DNA of 64,000 nt from Haemaphysalis longicornis (lineage: Eukaryota > Arthropoda > Arachnida > Ixodida > Ixodidae), in assembly GCA_013339765.2 (NCBI GenBank), contig CM023453.1:35632926-35696925 (forward strand). The letters run 5' to 3'. The translations under genes and the position numbers were made by a program. Position 1 is the stretch's first letter. Each line of letters opens with the position of its first letter. This document shows positions 36,540-47,505 of this stretch, in pieces. The notes beneath the pieces are model-generated. The model ran no database searches. It was not told the origin of the DNA and saw only the letters and a list, made by a program, of their open reading frames with translations.

Positions 36540-37350
36540 GGTTTAGAGATGCGGAGCAAATTCTTCTCAGGAATAAAAAGAACGAATTTATTTCCAACAA
36601 ATTTTGTCAAAATAATAGCGATACTATTATAGTCCGCACATGATAATTTTTTTTACGACAGCTAATATTTGGGGTCCTCGGCAAGTGACCTTCATTTGGC
36701 TCATTTCGGTAGAGGTCACAGCACTCACTACATCGTAAGTCTCTAGAGACATAACCACATGAAGCAATTTTTGTTAAACCCTACAGGCAACAAGTTTTGC
36801 CTTGTGCTGTAGTGTACCTAGCGTAAGTCGTGGCCCCACATTGGGGGACTCTTAGGTTACCTGTTGTATCGAATGTGTATGCACCGCTCTTGGCAACCAA
36901 AGCTCCTCTCAGTTGCGCTGGTAATATACACGTGCAGAGTTTTTATAACCCATGCAAGTGCACCAGCTAGCGGAAGTTCGTGCGGCGAGTGTAACGAAAA
37001 CCCAGCCCACGTGGCCGAAGGCTTTACAGAGCAGCAGACTGACATCTGGCCGCACCGGTGCGTTTCCACTGAACGCTTGCAAGGAAAAAAATAAAGTTGC
37101 CTTTAGCCCCTTCCGACAAATATTTTGCCCCATTTGTGTGCAAAATAACTGGGTGCTAAATTTGTCTTTCGTTCGTTTGCACGTAAAGGACGCCCCTTTC
37201 TCCACATGTTGCGAGAAAGCACCAGGAACGTCGAGGTGATGTTCCGTGGCTGATCCAGTGCTAAGGCATTCGCTGCTATGCTTATAGGTTCAGTGGTCAC
37301 AACTACTCTTTTAGGACTGGCAGATACCCGAAGATACTGGAAGATACTTT
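36540..37350. other. No supported feature
   Basis: AT-rich to mixed sequence with short shadow frames only. Confidence 0.35.
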
Positions 37351-37359
37351 CACCAAATC

Positions 37360-37400
37360 ATCTGTCTGAACCAGGGCCTCCGGCCATGGTTCAGACAGAT
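37360..37400. repeat. Perfect 14-bp-arm hairpin
   Basis: Arms ATCTGTCTGAACCA and TGGTTCAGACAGAT with a 13-nt loop. No T-run follows. Possibly a transposon terminus or chance. Confidence 0.75.
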
Positions 37401-37699
37401 TGATCGGGCGAAGCAGCAATGGACAGCACCTTGGACAAGTTAATGGCTGTTCCTAAAAAAAGTTTAAAACGCTCCTTCCCTTTCCTTGAGAGCCTTGTGA
37501 TGGGCAAAAAAGTTTAACATTGATAGAGAAGCTGATTGTGTAAGGTCTGCAATTGCTGAAATATTGGATTAGGGCGTTTGTAATACATCAAGCTTGTGCA
37601 CGGCATTTGTTGGGTATGCCCTTATGTACACTTATACATGTAGTTCATAGAGTACCAAATACCTACAGACGGGGTTAATTGCTCCGCATGCCTCTTTGA

Positions 37700-37912
37700 A
37701 CGATTTAATTTTCCCGGAAGGCCATTGGATCACGAGGATGGGACATATTTCGTTTGATCCTGTAATTTTTAAGGGTCACAAGCCTCAGCGAATCATGGGG
37801 AATTCCCGCGGATAGCGGTAAAAGGTGCTGATCGGGTGAGCAACTGCCGGCATACCACGCAAGGCTAGGTCCACCCGTCAATAAACATCACCACCACCAC
37901 CACCACCACCAC
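37700..37912 (+). mobile_element. LINE 3' end with (CAC)n tail
   Basis: Ends in AATAAA followed by a CAT/CAC trinucleotide tail (37886-37912), the usual 3' end of a retrotransposed LINE. The 5' boundary is unclear. Confidence 0.45.
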
Positions 37913-38099
37913 ACGTATAACCAAATATATAATACCAATCACTCAATTAAACACTAAATCAATGCCACTCAACCAATAATTTCAAGAAATAACTGCTTTA
38001 ACTGACATTGAGATGCTCCCGTGTGTTCATCTTTCAATTTTTCTTTCCATAGAAGATTTGAATAACCAGCCAGAAACCATAGTCAACGAACGTGAACCC

Positions 38100-38370
38100 T
38101 TAGTATTAAAACCCTACCCTCAGTATTAATCGCAGAATATTACAGTTGTTGTTAGTTTCTTTTTTATTTTATTTTTGTTGTTACAGTTCCTTCATGTATA
38201 TATGTATATATTTGCAAATGTTGCCGCCATTTCATTATGAATCTGCCTCATGTGTATGCCCGTACCATCGACCATCACCCATTGTGGAATTTTGTACTTG
38301 CCCTCCCCTCATGTGCTACCCCGCGAGGGGTCCTTAAGGGTACATTAAATGATGATGATGATGATGATGA
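38100..38370 (+). mobile_element. LINE 3' end with (GAT)n tail
   Basis: A 3'-UTR-like segment ends with ACATTAAATGATGATGATG (38349-38370). The tail type differs from the 37.9-kb copy, so this is a second family or copy. No coding part is retained. Confidence 0.45.
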
Positions 38371-38430
38371 AACGAATTAAGAACAATGGCCACCCTCATG
38401 TTTCCTTTATCCCGTTTCTTTTGGGTGAGT

Positions 38431-38529
38431 CCCGGCCCAGAGGAGGTGATGCCCACTCCTGGAGGGTCTTGATGTACGGCGCACCCATCAAGACCCTCCA
38501 GGAGTGGGCATCGCCTCCTCTGGGCCGGG
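38431..38529. repeat. 44-bp-arm hairpin
   Basis: Arms 38431-38474 and 38486-38529 are reverse complements with one mismatch and an 11-nt loop; each outer end is CCCGGCCCAGAGGAGG or its complement. Confidence 0.92.
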
Positions 38530-38574
38530 CTTGTGGACTTTCGCTTGTACCACGGGGATACACAAGAGAATGTA

Positions 38575-38766
38575 ATTGATTGATTGTGGGGTTTAACGCG
38601 CCGACGCAACGCAGGCGATGAGGCGCGCCGTAGTGGAGGGCTCCGGATTAATTTTGACCACCTGGGGATCTTTATCGTGCGCCGAAATCTCGTACACACG
38701 GGCGTTTTTGCTTTTCGCCTCCATCAGAAAAGCGGCCGCCGCGGCCGGGAATCGAACCCGCGACCT
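38575..38766 (-). mobile_element. SINE (Ruka-like), 5'-truncated, perfect target duplication
   Basis: Exact 14-bp duplications CACAAGAGAATGTA flank it (38561-38574, 38767-38780). On the minus strand it starts at the B box (GGTTCGATTCC); the A box is absent. So truncation happened at insertion, not afterwards. Confidence 0.92.
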
Positions 38767-39345
38767 CACAAGAGAATGTAGACGCTCTCACCTTCTTTAC
38801 CGCCTTCCCCATCCCTGACTAGACCTTGAGTCTCCCCTTCCGAATAAAGAATTTCAATAATAAAAATAATAATTTATTCCGTTTAAAAAAAATGCCACTC
38901 CTGTTTCCCCATTCTTCACAATCCTCTAACGCTTTACCATCCCTTCCCAAAAAAAGCTGAGAGAAGCGCGCACGCTTTCTCACATTAAAGCTGCGTCAAA
39001 AGTGCGTCAAAACCTTCGCTAAGGGTGCACGTCCAATCGATCTTCAAACATTCAAGGACCCAAATTGCAAACGAAGAACGATCCCACGCGACTAATTTTC
39101 GCGCGCTAAGTAAACGCATCTACGAACGACGTAAATGCATACCGATGCGTTGTTTGTGAGATAAAGGTATACTATTGAACTCCTTCTTTCATGATCGATG
39201 CATGTATTGCCTCTTCAAGAAACCGTTTTGACACTACGGAAGCCCTGTTTACCGAAAGCTCCGTGTTTCCAAGATGGCGGGCTGCTCTGCTAAAACATGT
39301 CAGCGCCTGTACTCACTGCCGTATCTTCTTGCTTTATTTATTTAC

Positions 39346-39590
39346 GTACTATCGGCGTCAAATCAAAATGGGAACACGAAAATATGAACCTGAACACACA
39401 AATAGCGCGATTTCTTTCCATGCAAGCCAAAATGACGCGTGGATTAGTTATAAAAAACGAAGTTGGGAAAAGTGGATTTCCAAACATACCAATAGCAAGC
39501 CATTATTTGGACTCTACGAACAGTATTTTTAAATTTTGCGCATTCTGGTTCATATTTTCGTGTTCGCGTTTCATTTGACGCCGATAGTAC
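39346..39590. mobile_element. Short palindromic MITE, copy 1
   Basis: The two halves are inverted copies. Outer ends are GTACTATCGGCGTCAAAT, and an inner block is ACACGAAAATATGAACC; arms are about 50 bp. A related copy lies at about 51590-51825. Confidence 0.8.
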
Positions 39591-40519
39591 TTTTCCACGG
39601 CTGTCCTTCTGTCTATCCTTTCTTTATTCCTTAGTGTTAATTTTATAGTGTCCTCTCTGATGCCACATCTTATTTTCTAGCAGTCTACTTATTACCTTTT
39701 TTATTACCGTTTATATACACTTTTTTTCTAACCGAGTACTTCAAATGCATTCACTTTATTTCTTTTAATCCCGAGCCCAGTTTTTTTTTTCTCTCAGTTA
39801 GCGCCCATTTCCTAACACATCTCCCTGAGTGGGTATGAGCTTTTCTTTTGGCACCAACCAACCAGATAGCTTATCATGGCTTTTCGGTCGACTAACCGGT
39901 CTGTGAGAAAATGCATTAGTTCTTTGACAGGACGTAATAGATCCCACAAAGAAAGTTTCCGCGTTAAAAAAGGAATCTCTGTGGCAGTCCATGCTTGCCA
40001 TCCCCTTTCTTTTTTCTCTCTCATCTGTCGTAGTTTCTTAATGCTAAAAAACGCATTTTAACAAATTATACAAATCTCAAGCCATGGCCAATCCGCTCAG
40101 TGGGTATGTTCCACAGCCCTAAGGAGAAGAAGTCTCCTCTTCCTTCACTCTTTTATTGCCGAATCAGGTCGCTTGCCTTGTTAGTCAATCGCATCAACCA
40201 TTTTTTAATCGTGTATTAAAATACCTGTTTTTACAGCAGTATCGAATTTTCATTTGTTTGGCTTCTCAAATTGTTAGCATCACTTTACCCACTATTATCT
40301 CACTTCTATTTTCCCTTAGTTTGAATTCGTAAGCTTCTTAAACAATAAAGCCACAATCAGACTTGGCCAATTTCCCAGAGTGGGTACGTGCCATTCTTGT
40401 TGGCTCCAACCAACCAAACAAGTTTCCAGATATAAATAAGTAGTTTGAGAGCCTTACGAAATACAATGAGGTATTCAGCCCTGACCAATCCCCCTTGTGC
40501 GTACGTGGCAGAACTTCGA

Positions 40520-40590
40520 GGACATCATCATCATCATCATTGTCGTCGTCGTCGTCGTCGTCGCCATCATCGTCATCATCAAGCCTTCGT
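40520..40590. repeat. (ATC)n/(GTC)n trinucleotide repeat
   Basis: A CATCAT run passes into GTCGTC and back to CATCAT. Histidine, aspartate and valine runs in overlapping frames are artefacts of it. Confidence 0.9.
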
Positions 40591-40839
40591 TCCTTCCAGT
40601 TACCGAGCTCCCGCACCCGCGAACGTCCCACAATCCGCCGTACGCCGACCGTACGCCGAGCTGGAGCCCAAGCGGAAAAAGAAGGCGAGCAGGGACAGTC
40701 GCCGAGCTCACTGACCGAGCAGCCGTCAGCGCGAGAGAAAGCCAGCGGCAGTTGGGATCGGGACTCATCCTGGCACCCTCCTCTGCGCCGATTACGGAGG
40801 TTCAAGGTCGTTGTGGGTGCATTTGAGCGCCTCGTCTGA

Positions 40840-41520
40840 GAGGAGCCATGTCTGAGAGGAGCAGCAACTGCAGCGGAGCTACGGAGAAATTCCAGAAGGA
40901 GCGAGTCGAATCGTACCAGGGCATCTAACTGCAGAAGCTCACTGGTCACCTGTCCCAGCTCCCGCCTGACCCGAGGAGCAAGTTCGCATGCGCCATCGAG
41001 TTCCTCAATGCTTTTATGCAGCCGATATCCCCAAGGAGCTCGCCATACGCGACGACATCAGCCTGTATACGTGCGGACAAAAAGCCAGCAGGCGACTCCG
41101 TCGCTCACCCCCAGTGCTGAGAGCGTCGTGGCTTCAACGTCGGGCCGCGCTACGAACGACAAGGATGTCACCTGCCTGTCTAATGTCAGGGGCCCCATAC
41201 ACCGAATACCCAACGTTTTCGGGTTCATCCCTGTCGAATATCCTGCCAATACAAGAATTTACTTCGACGTGCAGTTCTTCGGGAACGCCTGTCGCACCAG
41301 CCTGCCCTCGCCCGGTCTTCAGGTGGGTGGCGGCGTCAGAGTTGGACGCCAAAGTGGGACCGAGGGACTGCGAAGCCAGGTTCCGAGCGGCCCGAGTCAC
41401 CCGTACCTCCGTGCACGAAGGTCTCGTCGTCGCCACGTCTCTCGTCTCTCCAAAACGTCAAATGGCGCAGCAGGGGGCAATAGCGACGCCGTACGTAACG
41501 CACCAGTGTAATCCAACACA
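40840..41520 (+). pseudogene. Broken reading frame of unknown origin
   Basis: A frame from about 40848 reads MSERSSNCSGATEKFQKERV… then, after a stop, LQKLTGHLSQLPPDPRSKF and FLNAFMQPISP. Further open stretches follow in other frames. It looks like a decayed coding sequence, either a retroelement gag-like ORF or a processed pseudogene. I do not recognise it. Confidence 0.35.
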
Positions 41521-41835
41521 GTGTGATCGAAAATAGTCAATGGCTTCGGTAAAATTCGACTGCAATCAGAGGGAGCTCTCTAGCCCTTTTTTTTTCGTGC
41601 CAACAATGGGGACAAGTGGCTCGGCAACTCGATCGAAAATCTCAGTTTTCGGCACCCCGCTAGACAAGACGACGGCGCCCTTCGAGGACGACAACGGCCA
41701 GGGGCTGTATCTCCCCCTTCCACTTTTTTGGCCTTCTTTTTTTCCCATGCTATTTTTAAATCCATTGATGTATCAAAAATGTAAAAAAAAAAGTAATAAG
41801 AGTGTTGGTTTGACCTCTTTCTTTCTATTTTTGTT

Positions 41836-41884
41836 ACCGGGGGCGGATAACACCCACCGATAATTATTTCTGGCTACGCCACTG
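41836..41884 (+). mobile_element. Lone DNA-transposon terminus
   Basis: Ends ATTTCTGGCTACGCCACTG, a terminus style common in arthropod DNA transposons. A matching left end was not found in the preceding 400 bp. Confidence 0.35.
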
Positions 41885-42765
41885 ATAGCGGCTTCATTGA
41901 GCTTCACGGAGACACCGGCAGTCAGATTCTATGACCGAACATGCAGGCGCCGAAGGTGAGGTGCACGAGCCGGGAGCGAACCCGAAGCATGTAAAGCGTA
42001 CGCTTAGCACCACCATTCAGTGTCACTTCTTTTTGTCGAAAGTTACACCAGGTATAATGAGCAGTAGCAGTACTTTGTCCAAGTACAATATAGGGCCTCA
42101 ATAATACAGAATGAAGCTCTTGCAGTCTAGTCGTGCTTAATAAGCTTGCGAGCGATGTCTGCCCATGGGAAAACTGGAGGGAGTATTAGCTGCTACAGAA
42201 ATTAATAATAGCGCACTGCACCATAGAGAGGCATCAGACCCATTAGGCAAAATCTGCTATGCCCATCCCCATGCCCCATCTCAGCGCCCCGAACCAATCA
42301 TACCCCATTCTGACCTTACTATGAGTGTTTAAGATGAATGGACGGTGGATCAGTCCTCTTGAAAGCGACAAAACTGTTTGGTATTTGTGATGAAACTGTG
42401 CGTGCCAAGGGCTGCGCCGCCAATTCTTATGCATCGTAAAACACTGCCCTCTAACCCTGCTCTCCAGTGGAAATAGCCATACATCGGTGGCGGCAAATAG
42501 CAGCTCAAACAGGGGCGGTGAGAAATCGCAGCTGACTGAAACCGAGCTAAGCCTACAAGTGGAAGCGCATTGGGATCGGGCGACCCACAATTCCTCTGAA
42601 AGGAGTTACAGGTATGTGACTTTAACCAGTGTTTCGTATGTTGTCGTGACCTTGCCACGTCAGGGGGCAGTGAACAGTATTTGATGCGAAGTCCATGTCA
42701 AGGTTTGTACCGAGTTTGATGATCTGATCATCTCCCACTTCACATGCAATGAGGTCAGGAGAGAG
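41885..42765. other. No supported feature
   Basis: Short frames only, none with family-like residues. Confidence 0.35.
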
Positions 42766-42767
42766 AC

Positions 42768-43510
42768 AGCGAGATAAACGTTTATTTATCTTGAAGGGAA
42801 AGGAGTAAGACCGGAAGCGGCCAGCCTTCAAAGTCCAGGAGGCCGCGAGAGAGAGAGAGAACAACTTTATTTAGCCACACAAAATTGCGGCGACTACGTG
42901 CCGGATGGGGTGGTTCCCGCGAGCCCACGCTGATTCCAGTGCCCGTTCGACCGGAGCTTGCTGTTTCTCCGGAACCAAGCTGGTCAGCGCATACTCCCAC
43001 TGCTCAGGTGATGGGTTGAAGAGGTGTTTAGTGTTGTCTCGGCATGAGGGCACCAAGTGGTAGGTAGGGAGAGGGATGCGGCAGTCGTGTTGGAAGAGTG
43101 ATGGAGAAATGTGGGAGAGAACCGTGTGGTTAAAGTAAGTAACGGTATGTGCGGGCGGTGGATAGGTCCTTCTGGAGTGCAGGTTGGGGGATAGGAAGGC
43201 ATTGTATGCAGGATCGAGCGGTGTTAGAGGGGGGATTGTGGGGGCCGGGCTGCTCGTGGCATCTTGCCTTATGGATGGGAATGCCCGGAAGGACAGATCG
43301 CGGGCGGCAGCGTGAGCTGCCTCGTTCTCGGCAGGGCCTGAGTGGCCTGGGGTCCATACGATGGTGATTTCAAGATCTTCGGGCAAAATCTGGAGGAGAC
43401 GAAGGGCGCTTGCCGGTACCCTCCCGTACTGATACAGTCGGCAGGCCTGTCGGGAATCGATGAGAAGTCCCTTCTAGATGAAGGCTTCTAGAAGTTCTGA
43501 GAGGGTGTTA
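42768..43510 (-). pseudogene. LINE fragment: RNase H domain to 3' tail
   Basis: The frame reads VWTPGHSGPAENEAAHAAAR, the C-terminal RNase H motif (His-Ser…Asn-Glu…Ala) of I/Jockey/R1-type LINEs. It continues to HVVAAILCG and a stop at about 42873. AATAAAGTTGTTCTCTCTC follows as the tail (42838-42870). The upstream end keeps DSRQACRLYQYG-type residues. A second AATAAA plus GA-rich tail at 42768-42790 suggests another 3' end directly abutting it. Confidence 0.7.
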
Positions 43511-43857
43511 AGTTGTACCAGTTTCTCGTTGCTGTGAAAAGGAGAAGAGGTCGGCCTGAGAAATTGATCTTGGGCCTGCTACTTCCCTCTTGGGGGAGGG
43601 TACTGGGGACAGAAAGAGAAAGGAATGAATATGGGAGGTATGGGAAATGACAATGAAAGCGAAAAATGAATTATGTACAAGCAGTAAAATCAATAAACGT
43701 CTCGCATACAACGGGGCGCTGAATCAGAAGACTACAGTTCACTTTTCAGCACATGACTATCGTCCATGAAAAGAAAAAAAAAAAAAAAAACTACTCAGAC
43801 ATTATTTCGCAGTCTGTTCAATTTTGTCCCAACCTAAAGCCGAGAATCTTTCTTTGC

Positions 43858-44080
43858 CTATAGGCTTCTAGCGCCGAATGAGTACGGTACGGTGGTTTTT
43901 TGCTCAAGTCGGAGGCGTTCGAATGGGACAGGGAGGTAATTTTTTCTTTGCTCTGCGAAACGGCGACATTCAAACAAATAGTGTTCTACGGATTCGGGTT
44001 GGTTACAAAACTGGCATGCACCTGTTGAGGCCAATCCTGACTGCTCAAATACGTCCAATTTTGGAGCTGGTTGACCTCCT
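43858..44080 (-). pseudogene. LINE C-terminal zinc-knuckle fragment
   Basis: The frame reads CQFCNQPESVEHYLFECRRF, a C-x2-C…H…C motif that follows RNase H in LINE ORF2, then PFERLRL. It is related to the decayed copy at 46.15-46.33 kb (CNQPES motif shared). Confidence 0.65.
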
Positions 44081-44173
44081 CCTCCTCCTCCTCCTCCTCC
44101 TCCTCCTCCTCCTCTTCTTCTTCTTCTTCTTTTCTTCTTCTTCTTCTTCTTCTTCTTCTTCTTCTTCTTCTTC
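44077..44173. repeat. (CTC)n and (CTT)n trinucleotide repeat
   Basis: A CTC block is followed by a CTT block. It gives long Lys/Glu/Arg/Gly runs in frames that are not genes. Confidence 0.95.
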
Positions 44174-44746
44174 CCGCAGTGACTGATGGCGACCAATAAA
44201 CCAATAAACAACGGCGCATACCCACATAGGCGGATTGGACAATAATAATTTGCTTTAGTTGTGGTATCCAATTAGGTGAAGCAAGAATAGGGGAGCAGAA
44301 GGAAGGATTTAATCCCTGCGTTGAAGAGACAGAAACGAAAAAAAGAAACATGAGACGAGAGGAATGGGAATTAGAAATGCAAAGTCAACCTGTTCTGAGT
44401 TGTTTTAGCACTGCAGACGAGTTGTATCCGGAACAAATGAGTGGACGGCGTGACACACATCCCTATGACAGTGGCCCAGCTTCATGCCCCCAAAAGACAA
44501 AACCACATGGAGAGGCAATGGAAGTCCTGAGCGTCGCAGGGGAGCTTCCAGCAGCCTTATTGAAGGATTAGATAACTGGTGGCAAGAAATAATAATAATA
44601 ATAAAAAAAAACGTTGGGGATGCAATTTCTTAAAGAAAGTGGCACAGTGGAAAGGCCGTCAGATATGCCCAATGTATGTATTGGTTGAGTGAGGGGGACA
44701 CCACAACGAAAAGAGACTGGCTGACCTCCAGCGGTCACTTTTCGTC

Positions 44747-44788
44747 GTCGTCTTCTTCTTCATTTGGTCGTCTTCTTCTTCATTTGGC
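44747..44788 (+). repeat. 20-bp tandem duplication
   Basis: CGTCTTCTTCTTCATTTGG occurs twice in tandem just before the hairpin at the 5' end of the LINE copy. Confidence 0.8.
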
Positions 44789-44789
44789 T

Positions 44790-44850
44790 AGCCGGAGGTA
44801 GTTGGTGCCGACGAAATCGCCTGCTGGGCCAGCACCAACTACCTCCGGCT
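44790..44850. repeat. 19-bp-arm hairpin at LINE 5' edge
   Basis: Perfect arms AGCCGGAGGTAGTTGGTGC and its complement (44832-44850), loop 23 nt. The right arm is LINE coding sequence, so the left arm is an inverted copy of it. Confidence 0.92.
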
Positions 44851-45888
44851 CAGCCCCGCCAAAAGTTGCACGATGCGATTTAGCAGCGCCCGCACAGTGC
44901 AAAAGACGTCGTACACCCTGCATGGCGAGGCTGTTACGGTGACCGACTGCGTGACCATCCTGGGAGCGCAGTACGTCCGGACATTAGACTTCCATGCCCA
45001 TGAGGCCAGCGTCGTCGCAAAGTCGCGCCGGACCCTGGGCTTTGTCACCCGTGTGACCAAGCAGTGTGACCCGCACGCTTTCCGGCTACTGTACACGTCA
45101 CTTGTGTTGCCCCTGCTTGAGTACTGTAGCGCGGTGTGGTCACCACCACAACAGCACCTCGTGGCGCGAATAGAGAGTGTACAGAGGAGGGCATCTCACA
45201 CATTAGTCTCTCGTTCCACAGGTCCTGCAGCCCGTCTACACTACGAGGAGAGGCTCGTGGTTGCTAAGTGGCGTCAATTGGCCTATACCGCCGGGACATT
45301 GGCCGTGTTCGCCTTCTGTGCCGCGTCTTTGATGGCTCTCTGTCTGGAACTTTCCTGTCTTCGCAGGTGCGCGTGAGCAACCGCACTGGCCAACCCCAAC
45401 CGATGCGTGCACGAACTGCTAGGCATAGCACGTCCCTCGTTCCCGCTGCTGTACGAGGGTTCCTCTCACTGCCGGCAAGCCAGCGCAAGCCTCTGCGCCG
45501 TGGCAGAGAGGAATCCCTAGAGTTGTGTCGCTCGTATGCACGCCTCCTTCTGACAAGTGCCCCCTAGTCTCCTCCACGCCCCACTATAAGTCTATATTAT
45601 TCTCCGTGTGTCCTTGCGTGTTCTCTTCCTGCGTTTCGTGTATGTCCCTACAATCTCTCTGCTGCCACTTTTTGTCTCTGTTGTCGTCTTCTTTTCGTTT
45701 GTTTGTTTTTTCTTTCCAATCCCTGTCTATTTACTCAACGCGTTTTACGCTCCCTCCACCCGCTCAGTGGCGGGCTAGTAGGCGCACCTGCGTAAGGGTC
45801 TCTCTCTACCTTTCTGCCTGGCCGTGCACGCCACTGGGTGGGCACACTGACTTTGCAAATAAAATTATTATTATTATTATTATTATTA
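44790..45888 (+). pseudogene. 5'-truncated LINE with RT C-terminal region and (ATT)n tail
   Basis: From about 44835 the frame encodes STNYLRLSPAKSCTMRF, then LGAQYVRTLDFHAH and TLGFVTRVTKQC. LLYTSLVLPLLEYCSAVWSP and RIESVQRRASHTL follow: the thumb region after the RT domain of CR1/Jockey-type LINEs. Coding then frameshifts, and the element ends with AATAAAATTATTATT. A 19-bp snap-back forms its 5' edge. Confidence 0.75.
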
Positions 45889-46129
45889 ATGGCCCGTACC
45901 CACTGAGGGGGATTGCCACGGCTTGACGTTTGTTTAATTAGTTAAAAAGTATTACTCAGAATTGGAAATTAATGATGGATAATAAAAAAACACACACACA
46001 CGCTCCGTAAGGGCGGGGGAAGATAAATGATGGTACGAATCAGCTAGCATATAAGTGTTCCCGGGGGCAGGATGTATTTATGAAGGAGGGAGTACATTTC
46101 TTTTCTTGGATTGCCAAGGCAGCTAGTAC

Positions 46130-46598
46130 CGAATGAAAGAACTGAAGTTTTCAGTTAAAGTAGAAGTCGTTCGCATGGGGCAGTAAGGTAAATTTTTCTT
46201 TGCTCTGTGAAACGGCGACATTCAAACAGTGTTCTAATGATTCGGGTTGATTACAATACAAGCATGCATCTGTTAATGCCAATCCTCACCTGCTCAAATA
46301 TAAGTTTAATTTTGGAAGGCGGCCCCTCTAGGCTGTGAGGGCCACTTCACACCGGCGGGAAACACAACACGATGAATTCCATGTGAATTTTAGGTGCGCA
46401 TACTCTGGTTTATCGAGATACCGTTGGACCGCCCCCCGAGTAAGAAATATCTCCGAAGACGTGCGACATTTGGACATACATTTACTACAGGTCCACCTAA
46501 GGCGAAACCCGCTATCGGGTCCGCACTCTCATTGAGCAGGGTACCTGCATGTCCGGGCACCCACACAACACGTACAGATACGGTGTGATTTGGAAAAA
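46130..46598 (-). pseudogene. Decayed LINE, 3' half (split by insertion)
   Basis: The minus strand reads VFPNHTVSVRVVWVPGHAG, LLNESADPIAGFALGGP (RNase H), then, after stops, CNQPESLEHCL. It is continuous in sequence logic with 47021-47505 on the other side of the inserted element. Confidence 0.65.
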
Positions 46599-47020
46599 CC
46601 CAGTGTCTAGAGTGCCGTCTGACGGCACTCTAGCTTATCGCTTCAGGCATGGCTAGAGTGCCATCCGACGACAGTCGAATATTTAAGGCTAGACTAGCAC
46701 CAGCCGAAGCGTCTGTCGTTGTAGTGTAGAGGGTCCGTCTTAGCTTATTAATCCCAAGGGCGGTGGTTTCGAGACTGGTTCTTGCCTAGGTTGTTTTTTT
46801 TATCTTTTAATTGAACTATAATTTTTATGGCTTTGGTTAGTTTTAAATGATTTTTTTGTGTGCGTTAGGTGATGTTATGCTCTGTTTAGTTTAGGCTGCC
46901 TGGCTTTACGTTACCTAGAGCGATGTGGTGACACACGCGGCAATTTTTTTCTAAAACTTCGGTGGACGTCGATATAGTGGAGTGCTTATAATACCGACGG
47001 ACAGCACTCTAGACTGGGCC
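46599..47020. mobile_element. TIR element with tRNA-like module, inserted in a LINE
   Basis: Ends CCCAGTGTCTAGAGTGCCGT and, inverted, CCCAGTCTAGAGTGCTGTCC, flanked by the direct repeat TTGGAAAAA (46590-46598 and 47021-47029). The interior has GTAGTGTAGAGGG (A-box-like), GGTTTCGAGACTGG (B-box-like) and a T-rich tract. An 8-9-bp duplication with a CAG-type terminus suggests hAT-like mobilisation. About 422 bp, no transposase. Confidence 0.75.
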
Positions 47021-47505
47021 TTGGAAAAAAGTGGGGAAATGCTTTTAGGTGAATAGAGCTTTCATATTTTACAAAATAAGTGCAAAGGGACAGAGAGTCG
47101 GTTATGAAAATTTCATGAGACACAGAGCTAGGAACTATTATTGCGGCCAGAGCCATGAGCAGTACTGCCTCAAGTTGGGGGTGTAATCATCCAATCTAAA
47201 AGAAAAACTCTAATCTAGATCTAATGAACAAATGCCAACCGCTGATTTAGATTCATATTGCGAACCATCAGTGGCAATAACAACACGATCTGGAAAATGA
47301 GCAACGTGCTCTTCTAAATGCCCTATAGGACACGACCAGGAAGTTGCTTGGAATTCTGTGGGAAGTTATTGTCGACATAAAGCGGCACTAGCCTATCTTC
47401 CGCAGGTAATATTTCAATAGAAAAGAAGTCAGCGCCAATAAAGGGAATGAATCGAATTGCCAACAGGTGCTGAGGGCGTCGAAAGTTAGGCCATGGCGTC
47501 GTCAA
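47021..47505 (-). pseudogene. Decayed LINE, 5' half of RNase H region
   Basis: Contains RVVIATDGSQYESKSAVG, the TDGS start of the RNase H domain, and an upstream frame (PWPNFRRPQHL…FFSIEILPAED) typical of LINE RT/RNase H linkers. Stops interrupt it. Confidence 0.65.

Larger units (their letters stand above)
38431..38880 (+). mobile_element. Truncated LINE 3' end with 5' snap-back, split by a SINE
   Basis: The right hairpin arm onward reads as a short frame (IKTLQEWASPPLGRACG…VPRGYTRE). It is interrupted by the SINE at 38575-38766, resumes (NVDALTFFTAF), stops, and ends with AATAAAGAATTTCAATAATA. The left arm (38431-38474) is an inverted copy of the start. Confidence 0.55.

Noticed and set aside
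37886..37912. CRISPR-like or regulatory repeat
   Set aside because: It is a simple trinucleotide tail of a LINE; the organism is eukaryotic and there are no spacer-repeat arrays.
40338..40949. 203-codon minus frame with Asp runs
   Set aside because: Aspartate runs come from the (ATC)n/(GTC)n repeat; the rest has no family-like residues.
43986..44351. Frames with long Glu/Lys/Arg/Gly runs
   Set aside because: They translate the (CTC)n/(CTT)n tract joined to a LINE fragment, not a gene.
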